Shown here: piece after piece, positions 33,790 to 42,587 of the stretch
Layout of the letters: the number at the start of each line of letters is the position of its first letter
Position numbering within the stretch: the stretch's first letter is position 1
Assembly: GCA_934119935.1 (NCBI GenBank)
Contig: CAKOSX010000002.1
Location: 1-64,000, forward strand
DNA from: an uncultured Clostridia bacterium
Lineage (GTDB): Bacteria; Bacillota; Clostridia; TANB77; CAG-508
Direction: 5' to 3'
Length of the DNA stretch: 64,000 nucleotides
The notes under the pieces: generated by a model
Database searches by the model: none
Seen by the model: the letters and a program-made list of their open reading frames with translations, nothing else
Told to the model about the DNA's origin: nothing
Translations under genes and position numbers: made by a program

Positions 33790-33836
33790 AATAATTTCAT
33801 GAAAACGCCGTTTTTCGTCATGAAATTATTTTTTTG
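33790..33836 (+). terminator. Terminator after the pseudouridine synthase gene
   Basis: AATAATTTCATGA and TCATGAAATTATT pair, followed by a seven-T run. Confidence 0.9.
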
Positions 33837-33942
33837 CTCTAGAATAATTATTTTGTGAATAAAAATGAACATTTCATTATAGAAACGAAAAAAATATCGC
33901 ATTATGGTATATTATGGTGGCAGTTAAAGAGAGGTGAGCAAA

Positions 33943-34566
33943 ATGATAAAAGAAATTTGCGAATCCCTTACAAAAAAAATTCGACAAGAGATGCCCGAAA
34001 TAGATGACGAAAGAGCAGAAGTAATACAATATGGGCTAGAGCTAATAATAGGGGAAGTTCCAAAAATAATATTGCTTTTTGTAATAGCAATAATACTAAA
34101 AATTGGATGGCTTGTAATTTTTGCATACTTTACGATGTTACCATACAAGGTAGTGGCAGGAGGCTTCCACTTAAAAACAAATGTAGGTTGCCTAATCGGA
34201 ACATTAGTAACATACTATGGAAATGTTATAATAAGTAAATATATAACGTGGACACCAATGTTTACTAAATATATAGCAGTATTTATTACATTAGTTTTTT
34301 CAATAATAATGATAAGTCTATATGCTCCAGCAGATACGGTGAACTTACCAATATTAAGAAAAAAAGAAAGAAAAACAAAAAAGACTTTATCATATATATT
34401 TGCAATTACAACACTTATAGCATCTTTTGTTATTAAAGACAACACATTATCAAACATATTATTATTAAATGTTATAATAGAATCAATTAGCATATCTAGA
34501 GTGGCATATATACTAACAAAAAATGAATATGGATATGAAAATTATTTAAAAGAAGTTAAAAGTTAG
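33943..34566 (+). CDS. agrB: AgrB-type accessory gene regulator (AgrD-processing protease)
   Basis: AgrB is a membrane cysteine protease that cuts and cyclises the AgrD pro-peptide. The 207-aa product has several membrane helices and the catalytic pair in VAGGFHLKTNVGCL: His76 and Cys83, the positions expected for the family. The ATG at 33943 has AGAGGTG upstream; an in-frame GTG at 33934 overlaps that site. agrD follows after 66 bases, and agrC/agrA lie on the opposite strand, so all four parts of an Agr quorum-sensing system are here. Confidence 0.93.
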   Translation: MIKEICESLTKKIRQEMPEIDDERAEVIQYGLELIIGEVPKIILLFVIAIILKIGWLVIFAYFTMLPYKVVAGGFHLKTNVGCLIGTLVTYYGNVIISKYITWTPMFTKYIAVFITLVFSIIMISLYAPADTVNLPILRKKERKTKKTLSYIFAITTLIASFVIKDNTLSNILLLNVIIESISISRVAYILTKNEYGYENYLKEVKS

Positions 34567-34632
34567 ATAATAAAGCATTAAGCCGGCAATGCTTATTATA
34601 AATAAATTAAATTACCAAGGGGGTAAATAATT

Positions 34633-34752
34633 ATGTTAAAATTAATAGTAAAAATCGCAGAAAAATACGCAAAATCTACAAATACAGCTTGTATCTTTTG
34701 GGGAGTTCTACATCAACCTAAAATGCCAGCTAGCTTAGTAAAGAAAGACTAG
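34633..34752 (+). CDS. agrD: AgrD-type cyclic autoinducer pro-peptide
   Basis: A 39-aa pro-peptide with three standard parts. The amphipathic leader is MLKLIVKIAEKYAKSTNTA. The signal segment begins at Cys20 (CIFWGVL). The recognition tail is HQPKMPASLVKKD, matching the family's QPxxP motif. AgrB is expected to form a thiolactone between Cys20 and a residue just before HQP. Seven residues, CIFWGVL, precede HQP, whereas the Clostridium perfringens peptide has five (CLWFT). AAGGGGG lies before the ATG. Its small size makes it easy to miss in annotation. Confidence 0.9.
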   Translation: MLKLIVKIAEKYAKSTNTACIFWGVLHQPKMPASLVKKD

Positions 34753-34777
34753 TTAGAAGATTCATAGCAAATAAATA

Positions 34778-34812
34778 TAATCGAGCAGTTATTTTAAATG
34801 GCTGCTCGATTA
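34778..34812. terminator. Bidirectional terminator between agrD and agrC
   Basis: TAATCGAGCAG and CTGCTCGATTA form a perfect 11-bp stem around TTATTTTAAATGG, between convergent genes. Confidence 0.85.
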
Positions 34813-34823
34813 CTGTATAAATA

Positions 34824-36173
34824 TTAATTTTTATAGATTTCTATTTGCTGCTTAAATAGTTCATTGTCTTTGGTTGTAAATCTTGTTATATTTTTATGTT
34901 TTTTCAAAATATTCTCTACTTCCCATAGTCCAAGTCCAGTATTATGAGGCTTAGTAGAATAACCCTTCTCATAAATTTTATCAATATTGATGTCTTTATC
35001 TTTGTAGGTATTTTCAACAATTAGAAGTTGTCTGTTACGCTTTGGCTCATTTCTAATTTCAACATGTATGTATTTTTTATCACACTCAGAAGTCGCTTCG
35101 ATTGCGTTATCCATAAGAATACCAAGAATTCTTGTAAATTCATATATTCCCATATACAGATTATTGAAATCTATAAATGTTTCTAAGTCTATTTTTATTC
35201 CCAAGTTATCTGCTTTGTAGTATTTGTTTGCTAAGACGGAGTAAACAGCTGGACTATTTATACTGTCTGGATTTAATGATCCTAAATTATTTACTTGATT
35301 ACAATCTTGAAGTAATTGCTTATAAAATTTCTTTAATCCGTCCATGTCATTTGTCTCAATATAGCCTCCGATGCCTGATATGATGTTGGCAAAGTCATGT
35401 TTAAACGCTCTAATGTTATCATGTAAAATTTGTAATGTTTTATTATATTGTTTTTCTTGCTCTAAATCTATTTCTGCCTTGTGTAGATACATTGTTTTTA
35501 GAATGCTGTAAAAGCTTAACACAAAATATGAGATTAGAGAAATTATATCAATCCATACAATAAAAGCAGGAAGATTTTCATTGTAAAAGCATATTAAATA
35601 CATTTGCATAAATAATACGATTAATGCAATTATGAGGTTACCAAAGATAATTACCTTATTTTTCTTACCGATATTGTCCGAAAATATGATGTTTATGTAT
35701 TTACCTTTAAATAATTTATAAAGTAAATATATAATAGCATAAATGAAGGAAGTTGTTACCAATCTAAGTATTGGAATGCTTGCACAGTGTTCGTAATTTA
35801 TTCCACAAAATACGAAGATTAAACGAGTTATAAATATTTCTAGTACTGTTATACATAGAACTGGCAAAAGTTCTGCAAATACAGATTTAAAGAAACTTAC
35901 CTTAAATACGCCCATTATAATAAAAGGTGCACTAAGCATGGTAATTATATTGCTGTAAGGCTTTGGAATAATAAAAATGCATAGTAGTCCTATTGGAATT
36001 GTAAAAGCAAGATAAATATGCTTTTGCTTCATAGTCGCTGGTATTTTTAAAGCCGTTAGAAAGAAATTCATTGTTAATGGCATTTCTATTAATAATAAGA
36101 ATACCGATATAATGTTTATTGCTATTTCATTTTCGGTAGTTAGCACTACCCACAGTTTACTTAAAAGTTCCAT
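34824..36173 (-). CDS. agrC: AgrC-type sensor histidine kinase
   Basis: The 449-aa product has six or seven membrane helices in its first ~225 residues, the usual autoinducer sensor, followed by a GHKL kinase. The H-box is AFKHDFANIISGIGGYI, the N-box DNAIEATSECD and the G-box TGLGLWEVENIL. It should bind the cyclic peptide outside the cell and phosphorylate AgrA. The start overlaps the end of agrA by 17 bases, so they form one operon, transcribed toward agrD. Confidence 0.92.
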   Translation of the reverse strand: MELLSKLWVVLTTENEIAINIISVFLLLIEMPLTMNFFLTALKIPATMKQKHIYLAFTIPIGLLCIFIIPKPYSNIITMLSAPFIIMGVFKVSFFKSVFAELLPVLCITVLEIFITRLIFVFCGINYEHCASIPILRLVTTSFIYAIIYLLYKLFKGKYINIIFSDNIGKKNKVIIFGNLIIALIVLFMQMYLICFYNENLPAFIVWIDIISLISYFVLSFYSILKTMYLHKAEIDLEQEKQYNKTLQILHDNIRAFKHDFANIISGIGGYIETNDMDGLKKFYKQLLQDCNQVNNLGSLNPDSINSPAVYSVLANKYYKADNLGIKIDLETFIDFNNLYMGIYEFTRILGILMDNAIEATSECDKKYIHVEIRNEPKRNRQLLIVENTYKDKDINIDKIYEKGYSTKPHNTGLGLWEVENILKKHKNITRFTTKDNELFKQQIEIYKN

Positions 36174-36877
36174 AATTTTTTATCCCCTCTATAAATTTAC
36201 TTTTGTACTTTCCACCAATAAAACAGAATGTATTTGGTGGTGATTCAAAAAATATTGTATCATTCTTTAAATCTATATTTCGAATATTGTTTATATTAAC
36301 AATAAAAGATTTATGACTCCTAATAAAATTTTTAGGCAATGTACCTGAAATTTTATTAAAGGATCCATAAGTTTCTACTATTCCAGTAGTTAAGTTATAA
36401 ACGGTTTTGGCCCCAGCTTTTTCAATAAAATTGATCGTAGATTGATTAATTAGTTGCCTACTGTTATTTAAATTTAAAAAATTGGTTGAATTGTCTCTAA
36501 TATCTTCTGCTAAGCGTTTTACAGTTTTTTCAAGCATAGAAATGTTAAATGGCTTATGAATAAAATCAAACGTTTTGCATTCATAAGCCGAAACAATATA
36601 TTCAAAATGAGCTGTAACAAAAATTATATAGACCAATTTATTATTTTTTCTGATTCGCTTTGCAATTTCAATGCCGTTTAAAGTTGAATTTAAGTCAATA
36701 TCTAAAAATAGAACATCAACGGTATTGTTATTTAAATAATTAAATAATTCTTCGGATGTGGATGCAGTATATGCTATTGTGGCTCCGGTAGTCATATTTT
36801 ATAAATATTTTTTCTAACATTTCTTTTAATTTTGACAATAATTGAATATTGTCGTCGCATAACACAAATTTTATCAT
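36157..36877 (-). pseudogene. agrA: AgrA-type LytTR response regulator, frameshifted near residue 28
   Basis: The natural start is the ATG at 36877 after GGAG. It encodes MIKFVLCDDNIQLLSKLKEML, with the acidic CDDN of a receiver domain. That frame runs out shortly after KIFIKYD. The rest of the receiver (VDVLFLDIDL phospho-acceptor region; VTAHFEYIVSA; KPF) and the LytTR DNA-binding domain (FIRSHKSFIVNINNI) continue from an ATG at 36795 in the next frame. A single-base change in the A/T-rich tract around 36793-36805 would restore a ~239-aa AgrA. This is a true mutation, a sequence error, or a slippery site. The 212-aa remainder alone lacks the acidic pair. Confidence 0.82.
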
Positions 36878-37029
36878 CTGTTCATCTCCTTTTAATATAA
36901 GTATAAATCGGGGATTAACTGAATAAAAAACGGATACCCAATTTTTTCCAAATTAACTACTAATATATTCCAAATTTAAAATATTGTCAATATAAAAACT
37001 AAAAAAAATTGTCGAAAGTTGCAAAAGAC

Positions 37030-37058
37030 TTGCAATTTTTGATAAAATTATGTAAAAT
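37030..37058 (+). promoter_or_regulatory. Promoter of the HAD-family gene
   Basis: TTGCAA (37030-37035), 17 bases, TAAAAT (37053-37058). Confidence 0.65.
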
Positions 37059-37093
37059 AGTGGTATGAATTTTTTTAAGAATAGGAGAATATT

Positions 37094-37591
37094 ATGAAAT
37101 TTTATGACAGAATAAATGAAGCATGTAAAACACATAAGAGAGTCGCTTTATTCGTTGATATGGATGGAACAATTGTGGAATATAATGTATTCCCAGAAGA
37201 CTTTGTAACAACTAAAACAGAAGGCGTATTTTTAAATGCAGAGCCATTAGATGTTGTTCTAGGAAACTTAGAGAAGTTAAGCAAAATAGAGAACTTAGAT
37301 ATATACATATTATCTTTAGGAAAAAGTTTTATTATAATCGAAGAAAAGAAAAAATGGTTAAAAAAATATGCACCATTTATAAAAGAAGAAAACTACATAT
37401 TATTAAATAAAGAAAATGGAGATTATAATAAAGAAAACAGAGAATATGTTAAGAGTAGAAAAATGATAGAAAAATTGAACGAATATGATTATGTTATACT
37501 TTTAGATGATGATCACAAAATATTAAAAAGAACATTAAATGAAATAGGAAAAAATGGAGAAGTATATCATATATCTTCAGCAACAATGTAA
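37094..37591 (+). CDS. HAD-superfamily hydrolase-like protein
   Basis: A 165-aa protein with the HAD nucleophile motif ALFVDMDGTIVEY near residue 22, a Ser-containing motif II (YILSLGKS), a Lys-rich motif III region and an acidic motif IV (VILLDDDHKILKRTL). This is a compact, cap-poor HAD fold, likely a small-molecule phosphatase such as a 5'-nucleotidase. Substrate unknown. A terminator follows. Confidence 0.82.
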   Translation: MKFYDRINEACKTHKRVALFVDMDGTIVEYNVFPEDFVTTKTEGVFLNAEPLDVVLGNLEKLSKIENLDIYILSLGKSFIIIEEKKKWLKKYAPFIKEENYILLNKENGDYNKENREYVKSRKMIEKLNEYDYVILLDDDHKILKRTLNEIGKNGEVYHISSATM

Positions 37592-37601
37592 AAAATTAAG
37601 A

Positions 37602-37631
37602 AAATAATGCCTGTACGGGCATTATTTTTTT
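37602..37631 (+). terminator. Terminator of the HAD-family gene
   Basis: AATAATGCCTG and CGGGCATTATT form a tight stem with a long T run. Confidence 0.9.
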
Positions 37632-37688
37632 GTTATATTTACAAATATTTTACATAGGATTAAATAGTATTAGAAAAGGAGCGATGCT

Positions 37689-38525
37689 ATGAAGGTGATA
37701 AATGGAAAGAAAATAGTACTTATTGCTATTTTTATTGTGTTTATGATAGGTGGTTTCTGTTTAGCTATGCAGACCGGAAAAGAAAATAATGTTGCAGTTC
37801 ATACGAGTGGAGAATTGGCTCAAATTGAGAAATTACCTAATAATAAAATTGGATGGGGAATAAAGAGAAATGATAATTTTGAACAGCCTGATGTTGGAAA
37901 GAAAAACATGGAAATCCTAGACAAATATCAAGGAATTTATATGGGAAATAAAGAAAAAAAGTATATATATTTAACTTTTGATATGGGATATGAGGCTGGA
38001 TACACGGAGAAAATTTTAGAGGTATTAAAACAAAATGACGTAAAAGCGACTTTTTTCATAACGGCTCATTATGTGAATACACAGTCAGAATTGGTTAAAA
38101 GAATGATTGATGAAGGTCATATAATTGGAAACCATACGGTTAACCACAAGTCTATGCCAAGTTGTAGCTTAGAGACTATAAAAAAAGAGATGATGGATCT
38201 ACACTCTGCAATTTATGAAAAGTTTGGATATGAAATGAAGTTCATGAGACCACCTAAAGGAGAGTATAGTGAAAGAACAGTTGCATATACGAATACTCTG
38301 GGTTATACAACTGTAATGTGGTCATTTGGATATGATGATTGGGATGAGAAAAAACAAGGAAGAGAAGAGTATGGAAAAAAGAAAATTTTAGATAATGTGC
38401 ATAATGGTGAGGTAATGCTATTACATGCAACATCAAAAGATAATAGCAATATACTAGATGATGTTATAAAAGAAATAAAGAATAGGGGATATGAGTTCAG
38501 AAATATAGATAATTTTGAAAGATAA
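37689..38525 (+). CDS. pdaA: Polysaccharide deacetylase, PdaA-like (muramic delta-lactam type)
   Basis: A 278-aa secreted or membrane-anchored NodB-fold deacetylase. The N-terminal helix (VLIAIFIVFMIGGFCLAM) is a signal anchor. The metal and catalytic motifs are TFDMGYEAGYT, HTVNHKSMPS and RPPKGEYSERT, with LLHATSKDN at the C-terminus. The GYEAGY and PPKGEYS variants are typical of PdaA, which acts on muramic acid in spore cortex synthesis. It directly precedes yqfC-yqfD, which supports a sporulation link. Confidence 0.88.
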   Translation: MKVINGKKIVLIAIFIVFMIGGFCLAMQTGKENNVAVHTSGELAQIEKLPNNKIGWGIKRNDNFEQPDVGKKNMEILDKYQGIYMGNKEKKYIYLTFDMGYEAGYTEKILEVLKQNDVKATFFITAHYVNTQSELVKRMIDEGHIIGNHTVNHKSMPSCSLETIKKEMMDLHSAIYEKFGYEMKFMRPPKGEYSERTVAYTNTLGYTTVMWSFGYDDWDEKKQGREEYGKKKILDNVHNGEVMLLHATSKDNSNILDDVIKEIKNRGYEFRNIDNFER

Positions 38526-38577
38526 AACATTATTATAAATAGGCCTGCAATAATTAGAAACATAGAAAGGAGTAACA

Positions 38578-38859
38578 ATGTTAAGGAAAAATAAGAAAGA
38601 GAGTAGGTTAAATAGAATTTTGGAGGTTCCAAAAGAGATAAGCACAAATGAGCCTAAGATAACTATTGCAGGCTTTAAAAAAATGCTAATAGAAAATTAT
38701 AAGGCAATTTTAGATTATCAGGACATTTATATAAGAATAAAAACGTATATTGGAATTGTGAATATTAATGGATTTAATTTAAAATTAAGTGAAATGACGA
38801 GTGATGATATTATGATATCTGGAGACATTGAGACAGTCGATTTTGAAAAAATTGAGTAA
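38578..38859 (+). CDS. yqfC: Sporulation protein YqfC (YabP-like fold)
   Basis: A 93-aa protein of the YqfC/YabP family. It has the pattern VPKEISTNEPKITIAGFKKMLIENYKAILDYQDIYIRIKT followed by G.VNINGFNLKLSEMTSDDIMISGDIETVDF. In Bacillus the gene is sigma-E controlled and next to yqfD, as here (nine bases apart). GAAAGGAG precedes the ATG. Confidence 0.9.
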   Translation: MLRKNKKESRLNRILEVPKEISTNEPKITIAGFKKMLIENYKAILDYQDIYIRIKTYIGIVNINGFNLKLSEMTSDDIMISGDIETVDFEKIE

Positions 38860-38868
38860 GGAGAAAAT

Positions 38869-40053
38869 ATGTTTTTTAGAATTTTAGTAAAGTACATACT
38901 TGGGTATATAAACATAAAAATAGAAGGCTATTTTGTAGAAAAATTTATCAACAAGTGTATGAGCGAGAATATATTGTTCTGGAATGTAAAAAGGGAAAGA
39001 AGCACTATTATATACATGAATGTGGGCATTAAAGATTTTAAAAGACTATGCAGAATAGCAAAAGAATGTAAATGCAAGATAAAGATAAACGAAAAGAAAG
39101 GCATTCCTTTTTTGCTTAATAAATATAGAAAGAGAAAAATATTTGCAATATTAATAGTTATTATGTGTGTATTATTAGTAGGAATGTCGAGATTCGTATG
39201 GAAAGTTGATATAGAGGGATTAGATAAGATTAATAAAGGAGAAATCACAGCTTTATTGGAAGAGAATGGGCTAAAAGTTGGAAAGCTAAAAAGCATGATA
39301 GATACAAAGGAGATTATAAACGATATAAGGCTGAAAAGGGAAGACATATCGTGGATTGGAATAACAATAAACGGTACAAATGCTGTGGTAAAAGTTGTGG
39401 AAGCGGACTCTAAGCCTGAGATAGTAAACGAAGAAGAGTATTGTAACATTGTTGCAACAAAAGATGGCCAGATTGTGAAGGTAAGTGCGCAAAATGGCAT
39501 TCCCGCTGTAAAACAAGACGATATTGTAACAAAAGGTGATATACTTATTGCGGGATGGATAGACGGAAAATATACAGGAACCAGATATGTGCATGCCGAA
39601 GGGGAAGTAAAGGCGAAGGTATGGTATACGGAAAGTGAAAAAATGGCTTTAAACCAGGTTGTGGAAGAGCAAAATGGCAATACAGAAGAAAAATATAAAA
39701 TAAAAATAAATAATTTTACAATAAATTTGTATAAAACACTTTCAAAATTTGAAAAATATGATACAATAGAAACGTGCAATCAAGTGAAAATATTTTCTAA
39801 TTTTTATTTACCAATTGAATTAGTAAAAATAACAAATACGGAAAAGATAGAAAAGAATATTACTTACGGAATAGAGAAAGCAAAGCAAATTTGCATAGAA
39901 AAAGCAAGCAAAAAAATTGAAGAAAATTTGCAAAACAACCCTGAAGTGTTACAAAAGTACATAAATGCTTACGCAAATGGTGATTGCGTGGAAGCCGAAG
40001 TAACGTATGAGGTTTTAGAAAATATTGGGACTAAAGAAAAAATAGTATTTTGA
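38869..40053 (+). CDS. yqfD: Sporulation protein YqfD
   Basis: A 394-aa protein of the YqfD family required for efficient sporulation. It has a basic N-terminal cytoplasmic domain, a central membrane helix (IFAILIVIMCVLLVGMSRFVW, about 86-106), and an external domain with WIGITINGTNAVVKVVEA and GQIVKVSAQNGIPAVKQDDIVTKGDILIAGWI. It follows yqfC immediately. In most Firmicutes phoH and ybeY come next; here an unknown gene stands in the phoH position. Confidence 0.93.
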   Translation: MFFRILVKYILGYINIKIEGYFVEKFINKCMSENILFWNVKRERSTIIYMNVGIKDFKRLCRIAKECKCKIKINEKKGIPFLLNKYRKRKIFAILIVIMCVLLVGMSRFVWKVDIEGLDKINKGEITALLEENGLKVGKLKSMIDTKEIINDIRLKREDISWIGITINGTNAVVKVVEADSKPEIVNEEEYCNIVATKDGQIVKVSAQNGIPAVKQDDIVTKGDILIAGWIDGKYTGTRYVHAEGEVKAKVWYTESEKMALNQVVEEQNGNTEEKYKIKINNFTINLYKTLSKFEKYDTIETCNQVKIFSNFYLPIELVKITNTEKIEKNITYGIEKAKQICIEKASKKIEENLQNNPEVLQKYINAYANGDCVEAEVTYEVLENIGTKEKIVF

Positions 40054-40066
40054 AAGGATGAGAGAT

Positions 40067-41299
40067 ATGGAAGAAAAAAGTCTTAGAGTTTATTCAGATA
40101 AAAAGTTTTTTACAAAAATAACAAATACTATCACAAAACTATTAACACCAACAAAAATAGGAATTAATGGAATGTTAATTTCTTTAAAAAGAAACAATGT
40201 ATTAAAGGCATATGAAAACTATGTAGAGAGTGAAAATTTGGATGCTGTAAAAAAAGATGAAGTGGAGAAAAAATATGAAGATATGTTTTCTCTATACCTT
40301 GAGGCTATAGATAAACACATGATGGATAATGTATACAAAAAAGTAAAAAATGATATCGCAACAGGCTTCGAAAGAGAGGCTTTGTCTAAATATTATATGG
40401 TTATTCATCTAAAGGATAATGAATATTTGGAATATAAATATAGAAAGCAAATATTCTTAATACAATTAGACTACGATACTGTAAAAGAGATGAATAAAGA
40501 AAAGCTTGTTGAAAGATATGAACATTTTTATGCAAGTAGAATGGAAAATCTTTATAAAAAATTATTAAAAAATTATTCTATAAAGTTATCTGATGATTTA
40601 CAACCAAGAGAAAAAGACGAAATATATAATAAAATATTCTCGACTGTTGAGGAGTACATCACAGATATTTTACCAATAAAAATGAAAGAAGAACCAGATA
40701 ACGAAATATACAAAGAAATTCTTGATGATTACAAAAATTTTGAAAGATTTACCGTTGGTAAATTAGATCAAAATGATGTAATTGAAAAGAATATGATTTT
40801 ACTTGGAATAAGTAGAAAGCTATTTACACATAGTTTGCCATTAGTTGTTGCTGAGCAATGCTATGAAAAATTGTTGGTAGATGCAAGAACACTTATAATG
40901 GATACAAAAATTAGTAGAAAACAAGAAAAGGCTTATGGATTATTAATTAATATAATTGATGATTATAATTTAAGACTTTTATCTACTAAAATTTATTGGG
41001 ACAAGCCTTCTGAAAGAGAAGAGTATAAAAAGTTCTATGCAGAATATAAGAATATTAATCAACTAAAAGAAAAGAGTTATATGGAATATTCTAAAAATAA
41101 AGAAATATTATTCTTAAAAAGAGAGTTAGAATTTGTTTATAAAAACATAAACAGATACTGCAGAATAATAAAATTCTACAAGAAAAAATTGGTGGCTCTT
41201 GGAGCTATGAAAGAACTAAAGAATAGCTGCATCTCAGAAGGAAACTATACGAAAATTAAAAGTGATGAAGTTTTGAAAAGAGAAAAAGTAGTAATATAA
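40067..41299 (+). CDS. Hypothetical helical protein, 410 aa, in the phoH position
   Basis: I do not recognise this protein. It is cytoplasmic, strongly helical, rich in Lys, Glu, Tyr and Asn, with no P-loop, so it is not a PhoH ATPase. Segments such as EKKYEDMFSLYLEAIDKHMMDNVYKKVKND and KEILFLKRELEFVYKNINRYCRIIKFYKKKL suggest helical bundles. The start at 40067 has AAAGGA eight bases upstream; the ATG nine bases earlier abuts that site. It lies between yqfD and ybeY with short gaps, so it belongs to the same transcript. Composition is native. Confidence 0.8.
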   Translation: MEEKSLRVYSDKKFFTKITNTITKLLTPTKIGINGMLISLKRNNVLKAYENYVESENLDAVKKDEVEKKYEDMFSLYLEAIDKHMMDNVYKKVKNDIATGFEREALSKYYMVIHLKDNEYLEYKYRKQIFLIQLDYDTVKEMNKEKLVERYEHFYASRMENLYKKLLKNYSIKLSDDLQPREKDEIYNKIFSTVEEYITDILPIKMKEEPDNEIYKEILDDYKNFERFTVGKLDQNDVIEKNMILLGISRKLFTHSLPLVVAEQCYEKLLVDARTLIMDTKISRKQEKAYGLLINIIDDYNLRLLSTKIYWDKPSEREEYKKFYAEYKNINQLKEKSYMEYSKNKEILFLKRELEFVYKNINRYCRIIKFYKKKLVALGAMKELKNSCISEGNYTKIKSDEVLKREKVVI

Positions 41300-41312
41300 A
41301 AGAGGTAATAAT

Positions 41313-41804
41313 TTGAAAGACTGTGTACAAATAGAATTTTGGGATATACCAGAAAATGAAGAATATAAGCAAATAATTAAAAAAGTTGTAGAAACATGTT
41401 TTGTGGAAGAAAATTTGTTGAAGACTAATCTATATCTAAATGTTATACTAACAAATCCAGAAACAATTAGAAAAACCAATAAGCAATATAGAGAACTAGA
41501 TAAAGAAACTGATGTACTTTCTTTCCCAATGTTTCAGAAAGATGAAATTGATAATCTTATTAAAGAAAGTCAAACAAAGCAAGAAGTTGTTGAAGATGTA
41601 CTTGGAGACATAATGGTCTCTATACCAAGAGTTATAGAACAAGCTAATGAATATGGTCACAGCGTGGAAAGAGAACTAGCATATATGATAGTTCACGGTT
41701 TCTACCATGTAATGGGGTATGACCATATAAAAGAGGAAGACAAAGTTATAATGAGACCTAAAGAAGAAAATATTTTAAATAAATTAAACATAACAAGACA
41801 ATAG
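41313..41804 (+). CDS. ybeY: Endoribonuclease YbeY (rRNA maturation)
   Basis: A 163-aa zinc-dependent RNase for 16S rRNA 3' processing and ribosome quality control. The metal motif is HGFYHVMGYDH near residue 130, and the conserved Arg-containing DKETDVLSFPM and LGDIMVSIPRV segments are present. Translation starts at TTG (41313) after AGAGGT. The locus yqfCD-X-ybeY-dgkA preserves the Firmicutes order except for the missing phoH. Confidence 0.93.
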   Translation: MKDCVQIEFWDIPENEEYKQIIKKVVETCFVEENLLKTNLYLNVILTNPETIRKTNKQYRELDKETDVLSFPMFQKDEIDNLIKESQTKQEVVEDVLGDIMVSIPRVIEQANEYGHSVERELAYMIVHGFYHVMGYDHIKEEDKVIMRPKEENILNKLNITRQ

Positions 41805-41813
41805 GGGATTTAT

Positions 41814-42566
41814 ATGAAAAAAGACGATCATAAAATGAAAAATGACAACTTCATTGAGGCCTGTAATAATGCGGTAAATGGAATAATTTATGCAGCAACA
41901 ACACAAAGAAATATTAGAATTCAGCTAGTGTTAGCAGTTATAGTAATGATACTTTGCTTGTTTTATGGGTTAAATACAACAGAATTTTTATGCTTATTGT
42001 TTGCAGTTTTTATGGTAATATTTGCAGAGCTAATAAATACGGCAATAGAAACTGTAGTAGATTTATTTGTTGATGTGTACCATCCAAAAGCCAAAATTGC
42101 AAAAGATGTTGCTGCTGGAGCGGTGGTGCTTGCAGCATGCAATGCCTTAGTAGTAGGATACTTTATATTCTTTAAAGCAGAGAATTTGAAAGCAATTAGT
42201 GATAGTATATTTAATAATATGGTGAAATCACCATTACATCTTGCATTTGTTGCAATAATGCTTGTAATTATTGCTGTTATAGCTATGAAAGCAAGTTGTT
42301 CTAAGAAAAAAGAAAGAGGACAGCTAATAAAAGAAGGATTTGTGCCAAGTGGACAGTCAGCAATAGCTTTCGCAGCACTTACAGCAATATGGCTAAACAG
42401 CAAAGATATAGTAACATTCACATTAGCGTTAATACTATCAATATTAATTGTTGAGAATAGAGTATATAGTAATGCAAGAACGAAGGCGGAGGTTGTATTT
42501 GGAGCATGTATGGGGGTACTAATAGTATTGTTAATTTATGGACTAACAATATTTAAAATACAATAG
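41814..42566 (+). CDS. dgkA: Diacylglycerol/undecaprenol kinase fused to a degenerate PAP2-like domain
   Basis: The first ~125 residues are a DgkA-type membrane lipid kinase: NNAVNGIIYAATTQRNIRIQ, the catalytic core VIFAELINTAIETVVDL and KIAKDVAAGAVV. In Firmicutes this enzyme usually phosphorylates undecaprenol. The rest is a second membrane domain resembling PAP2 phosphatases, with FVPSGQSAIAFA and RTKAEVVFGACMGVLI. Canonical PAP2 has PSGH and a later His; here the first is Gln and the second is absent, so that half is probably not a phosphatase. It follows ybeY directly. Confidence 0.88.
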   Translation: MKKDDHKMKNDNFIEACNNAVNGIIYAATTQRNIRIQLVLAVIVMILCLFYGLNTTEFLCLLFAVFMVIFAELINTAIETVVDLFVDVYHPKAKIAKDVAAGAVVLAACNALVVGYFIFFKAENLKAISDSIFNNMVKSPLHLAFVAIMLVIIAVIAMKASCSKKKERGQLIKEGFVPSGQSAIAFAALTAIWLNSKDIVTFTLALILSILIVENRVYSNARTKAEVVFGACMGVLIVLLIYGLTIFKIQ

Positions 42567-42587
42567 AAAATAAAGGAGAGTAACTAT

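Noticed and set aside
33943..36877. Novel two-component antibiotic or bacteriocin locus
   Set aside because: AgrB catalytic residues, the AgrD tail motif, the AgrC GHKL kinase and the AgrA LytTR domain identify a known agr quorum-sensing system.
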